Source: Salidesulfovibrio brasiliensis JCM 12178 (GTDB lineage: Bacteria; Desulfobacterota; Desulfovibrionia; Desulfovibrionales; Desulfovibrionaceae). From it: a stretch of 39,330 nucleotides of DNA. The stretch lies in the NCBI RefSeq assembly GCF_001311825.1, contig NZ_BBCB01000024.1, positions 1 to 39,330 on the forward strand, given 5' to 3'. Below, piece by piece: positions 26,333 to 33,665 of the stretch. The notes under the pieces are model-generated. The model was not told the origin of the DNA. It did no database searches and saw nothing but the letters and a program-made list of their open reading frames with translations. Each line of letters opens with the position of its first letter. Position 1 is the first letter of the stretch. Made by a program: the position numbers and the translations under genes.

Positions 26333-28762
26333 ATGTTGATTACTGAACTGCTGCGCCGCTGGACCTACGGCGTCTTTGCCCCCGGCGCGCTTCTGCGGAA
26401 GCGGTACGGGGCGTTCCGAAAGCTGCTGGAGCATGATGTCCGGGCGCTGGAGCTGCTGGCGGACATGGAAGAGATGCACGCCGGGGTCGAGGTGGTGGAT
26501 TACAGCCGCGTGCTGGAGGTGGAAAAGGATCTTGAGGGCGAGGTCTCGCAAATGGTGGACTGCCTTGACGAGATGTCGCCCACGGCCGCCATGGGTCTTC
26601 GGGAGTTCTTTTCCAAGGCCGCTTTCTACGTGCGAATGGGGCTCGATACCGGCCTGCCCGCGCTGGAGCCGCCCTATGCGCTTCGCCTTTCGCAGGCAGA
26701 CGACCCGGAGATCGCGGGGGGCAAGGCGGCCTGCCTGAGCCGTGTGGTCAATGAGACCGACCTGAACGTGCCCGACGGCGTGGTCGTCACGGCCAGCGCC
26801 TTTCATTATTTCATTGAAGCAAACAATCTGCGCGATTCGCTGGACGCGATCCTGCGCGAACTGCGTCTTGGCGACCCCAAGGGCATCGAGGAAGGATGCC
26901 GGGCCATGCGGCAGTTGATCCTCGACTCGCCAGTGCCCGACGAGATCGTGCATCCGATGCTCGAAAGCACCGTGGACATCGGAAGCGGGCCGTACGCGGT
27001 CCGGTCCAGCGCGGTGGCCGAAGACGGTCGTTTCTCTTTTGCCGGGCAGTATGATTCTTTTATGGACGTGAAGCGCGAGGATCTTCCCGAGGCGTACCGG
27101 GAGGTTCTGGCCGGGAAATACTCGCCCAAGGCGGTGACGTATCGGATGCTCAAGGGCCTTTCCGACACCGAGACGCACATGGCCGTGCTCATCCAGCCCA
27201 TGATAACCTCGTCGGTTGCCGGAGTCATGTACACCAAGGACGCGGACGCAACCCAGTGCGTGGGCGGCGTCACCGCGGTGTACGCCGTGGAAGGACACGC
27301 CGGGGGCGTGGTCAGCGGGCGTCGCGAACCCAACGTCTACTGCCTGACCCGTGAGGATGAGCCGGTAATCCTGCAAAAGCCCGCACACCACGAAAAGCCC
27401 GGCGCGGGCCTGTTGCTCCAGCTCGCCAAGACCGGCTATCGGCTTGAGCGACTGTTTGGCGGCCCGCAGGACGTGGAGTGGGTTGCGGACTCCCACGGAG
27501 CCCTGCATATTCTTCAATCCCGCCCCATGCAGAGCGAGGAGGCGGCCGCTGTTCGTCCTGAAGAGCCGCAGGACATGGAGGTGCTCATTTCCGGGGGCGT
27601 GCGGATCTCCGCAGGTGTCGGCGCAGGCCGGGTGGTGCATTCCATCGGAATGCCGGACACCGTGCCCGAAGGGGCGGTGCTGGTGACGCGCTCGCTGATT
27701 CCCGAGCTGGTGGGCATCATGGATCGCCTTTCCGCAGTCATTTCCGTAACCGGCAGCCGGGCAGGACATTTTGCCTCGGTGGCCCGCGAGTTCGGTCTTC
27801 CCGTGCTGGTCTCGCCCTATGCTTCGGAGCTTATCGAAGGGCGACTGGTAACCGTGGACGCCGAGCGCGGCAGCGTCTATGCCGGGCGCATTCCGGGGCT
27901 TGAAAAGCGGCGGCACATCGAGCGAAACGTGGTGGCCGAGCGTCTGGATTCGGTCATGCAGCATCTTTCCACCCTGAATCTCACCGATCCCGAGGACGAG
28001 GGTTTTGCCCCGGAAGGGTGCCGCTCCATCCACGATGTCATCCGCTTCACCCATGAGACCGCCGTGCGCGAGATGTTCTCGCTTGTGGGCCGTGGCGGCA
28101 AGGGAATGGGCCGGGTCAAGCAACTGAAGACACGCATCCCCATGGCCCTGTATCTGCTCGACCTCGGCGGCGGCCTGTTTTCTCACGCACGGGAGGAGAC
28201 CACCGTTTCGCCCGAAGACGTGACCAGCACGCCCATGTGGGCGCTCTGGTGGGGTTTTTCCAGAAGCGGCATCGACTGGGACAAGCAGATGCCCATGGTG
28301 GACTGGCAGGAGCTGGACCGCATCAGCGCGGGCATCATCACCAACAGCTCCCGTGCGCTGGCCAGCTACGCGGTGGTGGCGGCCGACTACGCCCACTTCA
28401 TGTTCCGTTTCGGCTATCATTTCGCGGTAGTGGACTCTGTCTGCGGGCCGGACGCGCCCCAGAACCACATCAACCTGCGTTTCAAGGGCGGCGGCGGACA
28501 CTGGGAGCAGCGCATCCGCAGGCTTGATTTCATCAGGACCGTGCTGGAGTCGAGGGATTTCGAGGTCTCCATCAAGGGCGACATGCTCGACGCACGCTGC
28601 TCTCGGCTGGAGGAAAACGACACCCGCAAACGGCTGGTTCTGGTGGGCCGCCTGCTGGCCCACAGCCGTCTCATGGATGTGCGGCTTGACGAAAACAGCG
28701 ACCCTGCGGAGCTGGCCGCGACCTTTATCGAGGAAACCGAACGGCCGGGAACGGAGGACTAG
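26333..28762 (+). CDS. PEP-synthase-like phosphotransferase lacking the PEP/pyruvate TIM barrel
   Basis: 809 residues. Residues 1-120 are an unrecognised helical cap. Residues about 125-400 are a pyruvate-phosphate-dikinase ATP-grasp domain: GGKAACLSRVV, VPDGVVVTASAF, YAVRSSAVAEDGRFSFAGQY (221-240), GGPQDVEWV and LHILQSRP. The swivelling phosphohistidine domain follows, with TGSRAGHFASVAREFGLPVL and the acceptor His479. After about 530 the sequence is not the usual PEP-utilising TIM barrel but a domain I do not recognise (CRSIHDVIRFTHE, NHINLRFKGGGGHWEQR). ATP-to-His phosphotransfer is likely; the final acceptor is unknown. ATG 26333 has GGGAGAG upstream; a GTG at 26312 overlapping the regulator stop is an alternative. 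Confidence 0.82.
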   Translation: MLITELLRRWTYGVFAPGALLRKRYGAFRKLLEHDVRALELLADMEEMHAGVEVVDYSRVLEVEKDLEGEVSQMVDCLDEMSPTAAMGLREFFSKAAFYVRMGLDTGLPALEPPYALRLSQADDPEIAGGKAACLSRVVNETDLNVPDGVVVTASAFHYFIEANNLRDSLDAILRELRLGDPKGIEEGCRAMRQLILDSPVPDEIVHPMLESTVDIGSGPYAVRSSAVAEDGRFSFAGQYDSFMDVKREDLPEAYREVLAGKYSPKAVTYRMLKGLSDTETHMAVLIQPMITSSVAGVMYTKDADATQCVGGVTAVYAVEGHAGGVVSGRREPNVYCLTREDEPVILQKPAHHEKPGAGLLLQLAKTGYRLERLFGGPQDVEWVADSHGALHILQSRPMQSEEAAAVRPEEPQDMEVLISGGVRISAGVGAGRVVHSIGMPDTVPEGAVLVTRSLIPELVGIMDRLSAVISVTGSRAGHFASVAREFGLPVLVSPYASELIEGRLVTVDAERGSVYAGRIPGLEKRRHIERNVVAERLDSVMQHLSTLNLTDPEDEGFAPEGCRSIHDVIRFTHETAVREMFSLVGRGGKGMGRVKQLKTRIPMALYLLDLGGGLFSHAREETTVSPEDVTSTPMWALWWGFSRSGIDWDKQMPMVDWQELDRISAGIITNSSRALASYAVVAADYAHFMFRFGYHFAVVDSVCGPDAPQNHINLRFKGGGGHWEQRIRRLDFIRTVLESRDFEVSIKGDMLDARCSRLEENDTRKRLVLVGRLLAHSRLMDVRLDENSDPAELAATFIEETERPGTED

Positions 28763-28764
28763 AC

Positions 28765-29808
28765 GTGTTCGGCAGAAAAGAACCCGTCGTTTGGGTCACG
28801 GATTATCTCGCCGCCGGTCCCGCGCCTGCGTCAAGCACTGCGCTGGACTGGCTCAGGAAGCAGGGCATTACCGGCATCCTCAACCTGTGCGGGGAGTTCC
28901 CCGACCTCAAGGGCATTGAGGAAAAGTACGGCTTCGAGGTCTACTATCTCCCGGTGCCCGACGAGGAGGCTCCGGCGCTCAAGGAACTGGAAAAGGCGCT
29001 GGCTTGGCTCGACGAGGCCCTGTATCTCGGCAAGAAGGTCTACGTGCACTGCCGTCACGGCGTTGGGCGCACCGGGACCATCCTCAACTCCTATTTGCTC
29101 CGGCGCGGCCTCGGTCACAAGCTTGCGGGCAAGCGGCTCAAGGGGCTGCATGACGGGCCTGCGAATTTTACCCAGTGGCGTGCGGTCAGGAAGTACGGCA
29201 AGGAGACCGGGCAACTCACCTGCCGGGAGCCGTCCCTCGAGTTCAACCGTGCCGTGGACCTGACGCCGTTCATCGGCGATTATCTGGAGCTGGTGGCCAC
29301 CATCGAGGACGTGGTGGACGAAGCTGGCATCGACCGCTGCGGAAAGGACCACGACAGTTGTTCGCACATCCCCATCAACCTCTGCTTTGTGGAGGCCGTG
29401 ACCCTCAGCCGGGCCCGCAACACTGCCCTGAGCAGCGAGAAGCGCATAGAACTCATTGACCGGGCCGTGGATGTCTCGCGCAAGGAGCGTTCCGCAAAGC
29501 GCAGGCAGCGCGGGGCCGAGGTCTGCATGGCCGATGTGGGCGCGAAGTGTCCCCTTTGGGATACGACGTGCCTCCTGTATGAACACAGGCCGGTCCTGTG
29601 TCGTATGTTCGGGCTTGAGGGCGAGGCCAGCGAGCGGCTCTGGGAAAAGATTCAGCCGAGGCTCGACGAGCTCTCGGCTGACATCTGGTTCGCCCTTACC
29701 GGGGAATTTCTTGAAGAGAAGCCGGAGTTTCCGCTCTCGGAGGTCATTTCCGGCAAATATGTGGAGCGGTTCTTCACGCTCATGATGGGCCAGACCGGCT
29801 GCGTCTAG
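28765..29808 (+). CDS. dual-specificity protein phosphatase fused to a YkgJ-type cysteine-cluster domain
   Basis: 347 residues. The N-terminal half is a cysteine phosphatase: general-acid Asp66 in PVPDEEAP and the active-site loop HCRHGVGRTG (Cys96 to Arg102, CX5R). The C-terminal half has seven cysteines (192, 199, 207, 254, 262, 269, 279), with CPLWDTTCLLYEHRPVLCR matching the YkgJ Zn/Fe-chelating family pattern. The start is GTG with GGAGG upstream, two bases after the dikinase-like stop, so it is the last gene of the operon. It may remove phosphate placed by its neighbours; the metal cluster may sense redox state. Both roles are inference. Confidence 0.88.
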   Translation: MFGRKEPVVWVTDYLAAGPAPASSTALDWLRKQGITGILNLCGEFPDLKGIEEKYGFEVYYLPVPDEEAPALKELEKALAWLDEALYLGKKVYVHCRHGVGRTGTILNSYLLRRGLGHKLAGKRLKGLHDGPANFTQWRAVRKYGKETGQLTCREPSLEFNRAVDLTPFIGDYLELVATIEDVVDEAGIDRCGKDHDSCSHIPINLCFVEAVTLSRARNTALSSEKRIELIDRAVDVSRKERSAKRRQRGAEVCMADVGAKCPLWDTTCLLYEHRPVLCRMFGLEGEASERLWEKIQPRLDELSADIWFALTGEFLEEKPEFPLSEVISGKYVERFFTLMMGQTGCV

Positions 29809-30428
29809 CGGGCGGGCTCCTGTTCGGGTTCCTGCGAGCTGTTCATGGCCTTGGCTTCGTTCTCCAGTTCCGTGTAGCCCATAAGCTCTTCTTCGGTCTC
29901 TTCGTTTTCCGAGACCTTGCGGGCGATGGTGCGGAACACGGGCAGCCACTTCTTGCTTTTTTCAAATACGATACGGATTACGATGTATGCGGGCACGAAA
30001 AAGAAGCCCGGTCCCACCTTGCCGACCCACGGCACAAAGAAATCCACCGCGCCGAAACGAAAGTCCAGCCAGCCCATGACGAAGAACGCGGGCCAGAGCG
30101 ATGCGCCGAACAGCGCGATGCGCGAGAAGAAGTTCTTGCCGAATTCTTCGTTGGCCTGCTTGTTCAGGGCTTTGAATCCCTCTTTGTTCTTAACCAGGAG
30201 CGAACGTAGCGACATGTTGTTGTGGCGCACCATCTCGCGGTTGTGTTCCGCGAAATGCTCCTTGTTCATGAAATAGATGCCGGCCATGGAAAGCTCGCCG
30301 ATGACGGTGGTGAGCAGGCACAGGAAGGCGATTCCCATGGCAAAGCCGACCTCCGGCTGGCTGATCATGCGAAACGACCAGATCAGGAAGGGGTCGAGAA
30401 AGACGTTGAGGGAATGGAAGAAACCCAT
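29805..30428 (-). CDS. polytopic membrane protein of unknown function, last gene of the Nuo/TauE operon
   Basis: 207 residues: TM1 about 28-52 (VGFAMGIAFLCLLTTVIGELSM region), a charged helical hairpin (NKEHFAEHNREMVRHNNMS ... FKALNKQANEEFG), then two or three further TM segments (IALFGASLWPAFFVMGWL, FFFVPAYIVIRIVF) and an acidic Glu-rich tail. The TM / coiled-coil / TM plan recalls the DUF106/EMC3 side of the Oxa1 superfamily, but I cannot confirm this. GGAG precedes the ATG. Its TAG overlaps the TAG of the convergent phosphatase gene within the palindrome CTAG. Confidence 0.7.
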   Translation of the reverse strand: MGFFHSLNVFLDPFLIWSFRMISQPEVGFAMGIAFLCLLTTVIGELSMAGIYFMNKEHFAEHNREMVRHNNMSLRSLLVKNKEGFKALNKQANEEFGKNFFSRIALFGASLWPAFFVMGWLDFRFGAVDFFVPWVGKVGPGFFFVPAYIVIRIVFEKSKKWLPVFRTIARKVSENEETEEELMGYTELENEAKAMNSSQEPEQEPAR

Positions 30429-30448
30429 TGTAACTCCGGTATTGGGAA

Positions 30449-30473
30449 GGGGGACCGCACGCGGCGGTCCCCC
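30449..30473 (-). terminator. strong hairpin between tauE-like gene and the last membrane protein gene
   Basis: A 10-bp stem GGGGGACCGC / GCGGTCCCCC with a five-base loop lies between the tauE-like stop and the following gene's Shine-Dalgarno. No T tract follows on the minus strand, so it may be an mRNA-stabilising or attenuating hairpin rather than a full terminator. Confidence 0.5.
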
Positions 30474-30491
30474 TGTTGGTTCAGTTTGTGC

Positions 30492-31615
30492 CTACGGCCA
30501 CAGGGCGATGTCGAAGAAGCCCTTGAGGGTGTAGCGCATGCCGACGTAGACGGCGAGCACCACGAACAGGCGCTTCAGCCACACGTCCGGGATGTACTTG
30601 GAGGTGCGGGGGCCGATCAGGGAGCCGATCACGATACCGATAAGCTCGGCGCCGATGAGGGACCACTCGACCGGGGTGCCGCGAAGCAGCATGTAGGACG
30701 CGATGGAGTTGATCATGCCGATGAACACTGCTGCGGCGGAAGTGCCGGCAACGAGGTACATGGGCAGGCCTGCCACGGAGGTCAGGAACGGCACCAGCAG
30801 GAAGCCGCCGCCGACGCCGAGGAAGGAGGCCAGGGCCGCGATGATGAAGCCACCGACGAGCGGGATGAGCGGGTTGAAGGAGAATTCAACGCCGAAGAAG
30901 GTGAAGACGCAGCGGGTCGGGGTGAAGGTCTGGACCTTGACGCCCATGTCTGCAGAGGTTTCACCGGAGGCAACGGAAGCCTGGAACTTCTGTGCGGCTT
31001 CCTTGGCGGCTTTCTTGCCTGCCTGACCGGCCGGAGTGGTTTCGTAGAACAGGTAGCAGCCCAGGAAGAGCACGAACAGGCCGAAGTAGCCGATGTAGGC
31101 CTTCAGGCTGATCTTGCCTGCGGTCAGTGCGGGCACGAGCCAGGAACCGGCCACGGAGCCCAGCGCCAGTGCGATACCCAGCGGCAGCACCAGACGGCCC
31201 ATCTTCCAGTAGTTGAAGGTGGACAGACCTGCGGAGCAGCCGACCAGCCACTGGTTGGACACGCGGATGGAGTCGGTGACGACCTTGTTCATCTTCATGG
31301 ACTTGCCGAAGCTCTTGGCGTAGTCGCCGAGTCCATAAATGGTGATGTGACCGACACCGGCCATGATGCCGCCGAATGCGCCGACGGTGGAGAAAATCCA
31401 GCCTACCCAGATCGCCCAGATGAGGCCCCACCACCAGGTCAGTTCGGGAGCGCCGGGGATGCGAGGTAGCCCTTCTGGGCGTTGGCGTCCATTGCGCCGG
31501 TTTCGACGGCCTGATTGATGGCGTCGGCCAGGCGGTCCGCCATGGCGCTCTCCTGAAGCAGGAGCACGGCGGCCAGTGCTGCAAATACAATGAGCACGTT
31601 ACGGTTTTTGAACAT
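30492..31615 (-). CDS. TauE/SafE-family anion carrier (one frameshift)
   Basis: About 374 residues. It begins MFKNRNVLIVFAALAAVLLL, then a short luminal helix, then eight or more TM segments with the TauE/SafE marks GAFGGIMAGVGHI and, in the second repeat, FLGVGGGFLLVPFL followed by PMYLVAGTSAAAV. One base restored near 31462 changes YLASPALPN-stop into YLGIPGAPELTWWWGLIWAIW and joins the two parts. Family members export sulfite, sulfoacetate or related anions; in a sulfur-metabolising cell that is plausible, but the substrate is not visible. AGGAGGG precedes the ATG. It sits 22 bases after the ferredoxin gene on the same strand. Confidence 0.9.
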
Positions 31616-31637
31616 GAGATCCCTCCTCTCAAAGGTA

Positions 31638-32177
31638 TTACGGTTTACGGACAGCGGCGAATACCGCATGCGGGTCCTGGGTTTTCAACAGCGCCTTTTC
31701 CGCATAATCCCGCCGTTTGTCGGCGGACGCGGTATTGACTTCCTTGAACTCGAGCGCGTGACCGCAGCAGGCTTCCACGCAGGCGGGCTTGTCGCCGCGG
31801 TCAATGCGATCCCGGCAGAAATCGCACTTGATCGCCTTGCCGTGCACGGCGTCCCACTGGGGGATGCGCCACGGACACGCCTGAATGCAGGCCTTGCAGC
31901 CGACGCACAGATCCTGATCCACATAGACGATGCCGTCTTCGCGCCGCATCATGGCCCCGGTGGGACATGCGCCGACACACCACGGCTTCGCACAGTGGAA
32001 ACAGGTCATGTACATGTTGAGGACGCGCGGCTTGCCGCCCTTGTCCACGGGGCCCACGGAGATGAGCTGGCCGAGACGTGCGCCTTCGGGCACGCGGTTC
32101 TTGGCCTTGCAGTGGGTCTCGCAGGCATAGCAGTTGATGCAGCGATCCTGGTTGAAGGTTATGACGAAATCAGCCAT
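31638..32177 (-). CDS. four-cluster 4Fe-4S ferredoxin, DmsB/HybA-like electron-transfer subunit
   Basis: 179 residues with four cysteine groups: CINCYACETHC, CFHCAKPWCVGAC, CVGCKACIQAC and CDFCRDR ... CVEACC. This is the layout of the iron-sulfur subunits that wire molybdopterin oxidoreductases and periplasmic hydrogenases to quinone. There is no signal peptide, and no catalytic subunit is adjacent. It lies between nuoN and the TauE-like gene, so it may feed electrons to the upstream membrane complex or to an unlinked oxidoreductase. AGGAGG stands seven bases before the ATG. Confidence 0.92.
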   Translation of the reverse strand: MADFVITFNQDRCINCYACETHCKAKNRVPEGARLGQLISVGPVDKGGKPRVLNMYMTCFHCAKPWCVGACPTGAMMRREDGIVYVDQDLCVGCKACIQACPWRIPQWDAVHGKAIKCDFCRDRIDRGDKPACVEACCGHALEFKEVNTASADKRRDYAEKALLKTQDPHAVFAAVRKP

Positions 32178-32225
32178 CGGGTTTCCTCCTGAAATCCGAC
32201 CGGTCCGTGCCGGTCCGGTCAGTAG

Positions 32226-33653
32226 TTAGGGCAAGAGGGTGGTTCCAGCCTCAAGAGCCAGCCGGTAAAGACCGCCGGGCAGCGCGCCGAGAACGAGAAT
32301 GGCGGCGGCCATGACGGTACCGGCGACGGTTCCCATCCAGTTTCTGTCCCTCAGGTTCACGGCGCCTCCCGTCTCGGCGGTGTAGGCGTGGCGGAACAGG
32401 CTCAGGTAGTAGAAGATGGCCAGCGCGGTGTTGATGACCGCAACGATGACCAACCACGCATACCCGTGGTTCCACGCGCTCGTGAGCAGGAACAGCTTGC
32501 CCATGAATCCGGCCGTGGGCGGCAGGCCGACCAGCGCAAAGGCGGATACCGCCAGCACCAGCGCCAGTCCCGGCGCGTTCTTCGACAGCCCGTTCAGGTC
32601 GTCGTAGACCGGGTTCTTGCCGTCGCAACGCAGGTGGCAGACCACCCAGAAGCAGGCCATGTTCATGAGCAGGTAGACAATCGCATAGAAGCTCATGGCA
32701 CCGAGTCCCTCGGCAGTGCCCGCGGCCAGCCCGATGACGAGATAGCCGGAGTGGGCGATGCCGGAGTAGCCGAGCATGCGCTTCAAATCCTTCTGTGCCA
32801 GCGCCGCGAGGTTGCCGAGCGTCATGGACGCGGCCGCGAAAAGCGCCAGCAGGAAGGTGATTTCAAGGTTTGGTGCCAGAAGGGCCGCGAGCCTGACCAG
32901 AACGGCGGCCGCGCCCAGCTTGGGCAGTGTCGCCGCAAACGCGGCGGTTTCGTTTCCGGTTCCCTGATAGACGTCCGGAGCCCAGAAGTGGAACGGAAAG
33001 AGCGCCAGCTTGAAGAGCACGCCGCACAGGAACAGGATCAGGCCGATGGCGGCGGCCGGGTTCCCGGCAAAGCTCCAGTCCATGCCCGCCAGTTCGGAAA
33101 CAAAGCCCGTTCCCTGCCCGGCGAGGATGTACGAGTAGCCGAAGAGCGCAACCGCCGTGGCCATGGCCCCGAACATGATGTACTTGACGCCCGCTTCGGC
33201 GGCGTTCTTGTTCTGCGCCCGCAGGGGGATGACCGCGTACAGGCTGTAGGAGGATATCTCCATGGCCACGTACAGGGTCATCAGCTCGGCGGCTGAGGAA
33301 AGCAGCATCAGCCCCCATGCCGAGAACGCGAGGAACATCAGGTAGTCTGCGCGTTTGTCGTCGTCCACGCCGCGCGCGTTGGGGGTGAAGAGCGAAGTGA
33401 TGAGGAAGCCTGCGGCGATGGCGGCCTTGAATATCTGGGAGAGGCCGTCAACGATGTAGGTTCCGTGGAACATCACGCCGCGCGCGTTCAGCGAGCCGAG
33501 GCACACGGCCAGCACTGCGAGCGAGGCCCACGGCAGCCAGTATGCCCTGCGGGCCGCGCCGTCCCCAGGGGAGGTGACGGATACGGTGAACAGCGCGGCC
33601 GCAAGGACGAACAGCGAAAGTTCCGGCAGAAGGAGCATGATGTCGAAGTTCAT
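32226..33653 (-). CDS. nuoN: NADH-quinone oxidoreductase subunit N-like (antiporter-like)
   Basis: 475 residues and about 14 TM helices, one of the proton-pumping antiporter-like subunits of complex I. The TM5 glutamate is seen in LMTLYVAMEISSYSLYAV; the TM7 lysine in LFKLALFPFHFWAPDVYQG; the TM8 lysine region in FAATLPKLGAAAVLVRLAAL. LKRMLGYSGIAHSGYLVIGL is typical NuoN. GGAG precedes the ATG; nuoM ends 12 bases upstream. Confidence 0.95.
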   Translation of the reverse strand: MNFDIMLLLPELSLFVLAAALFTVSVTSPGDGAARRAYWLPWASLAVLAVCLGSLNARGVMFHGTYIVDGLSQIFKAAIAAGFLITSLFTPNARGVDDDKRADYLMFLAFSAWGLMLLSSAAELMTLYVAMEISSYSLYAVIPLRAQNKNAAEAGVKYIMFGAMATAVALFGYSYILAGQGTGFVSELAGMDWSFAGNPAAAIGLILFLCGVLFKLALFPFHFWAPDVYQGTGNETAAFAATLPKLGAAAVLVRLAALLAPNLEITFLLALFAAASMTLGNLAALAQKDLKRMLGYSGIAHSGYLVIGLAAGTAEGLGAMSFYAIVYLLMNMACFWVVCHLRCDGKNPVYDDLNGLSKNAPGLALVLAVSAFALVGLPPTAGFMGKLFLLTSAWNHGYAWLVIVAVINTALAIFYYLSLFRHAYTAETGGAVNLRDRNWMGTVAGTVMAAAILVLGALPGGLYRLALEAGTTLLP

Positions 33654-33665
33654 GAACGGTCTCCT

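Noticed and set aside
24397-28663. Long minus-strand open frames opposite the kinase and the dikinase-like gene
   Set aside because: Same composition artefact; no conserved motifs, and they cross gene boundaries of the true operon.
2888-31615. Calling prs, rho, clc, degP, the M48 protease, the kinase and the tauE-like gene pseudogenes
   Set aside because: Each becomes a normal full-length protein after one or two single-base corrections; prs and rho are needed for growth, so sequence error explains the set better than decay.
32196-32220. Repeated CCGGTC motifs between nuoN and the ferredoxin gene as a terminator or operator
   Set aside because: The possible stems are only 5-6 bp with no T tract, and the element overlaps the approach to the ferredoxin Shine-Dalgarno; too weak to call.
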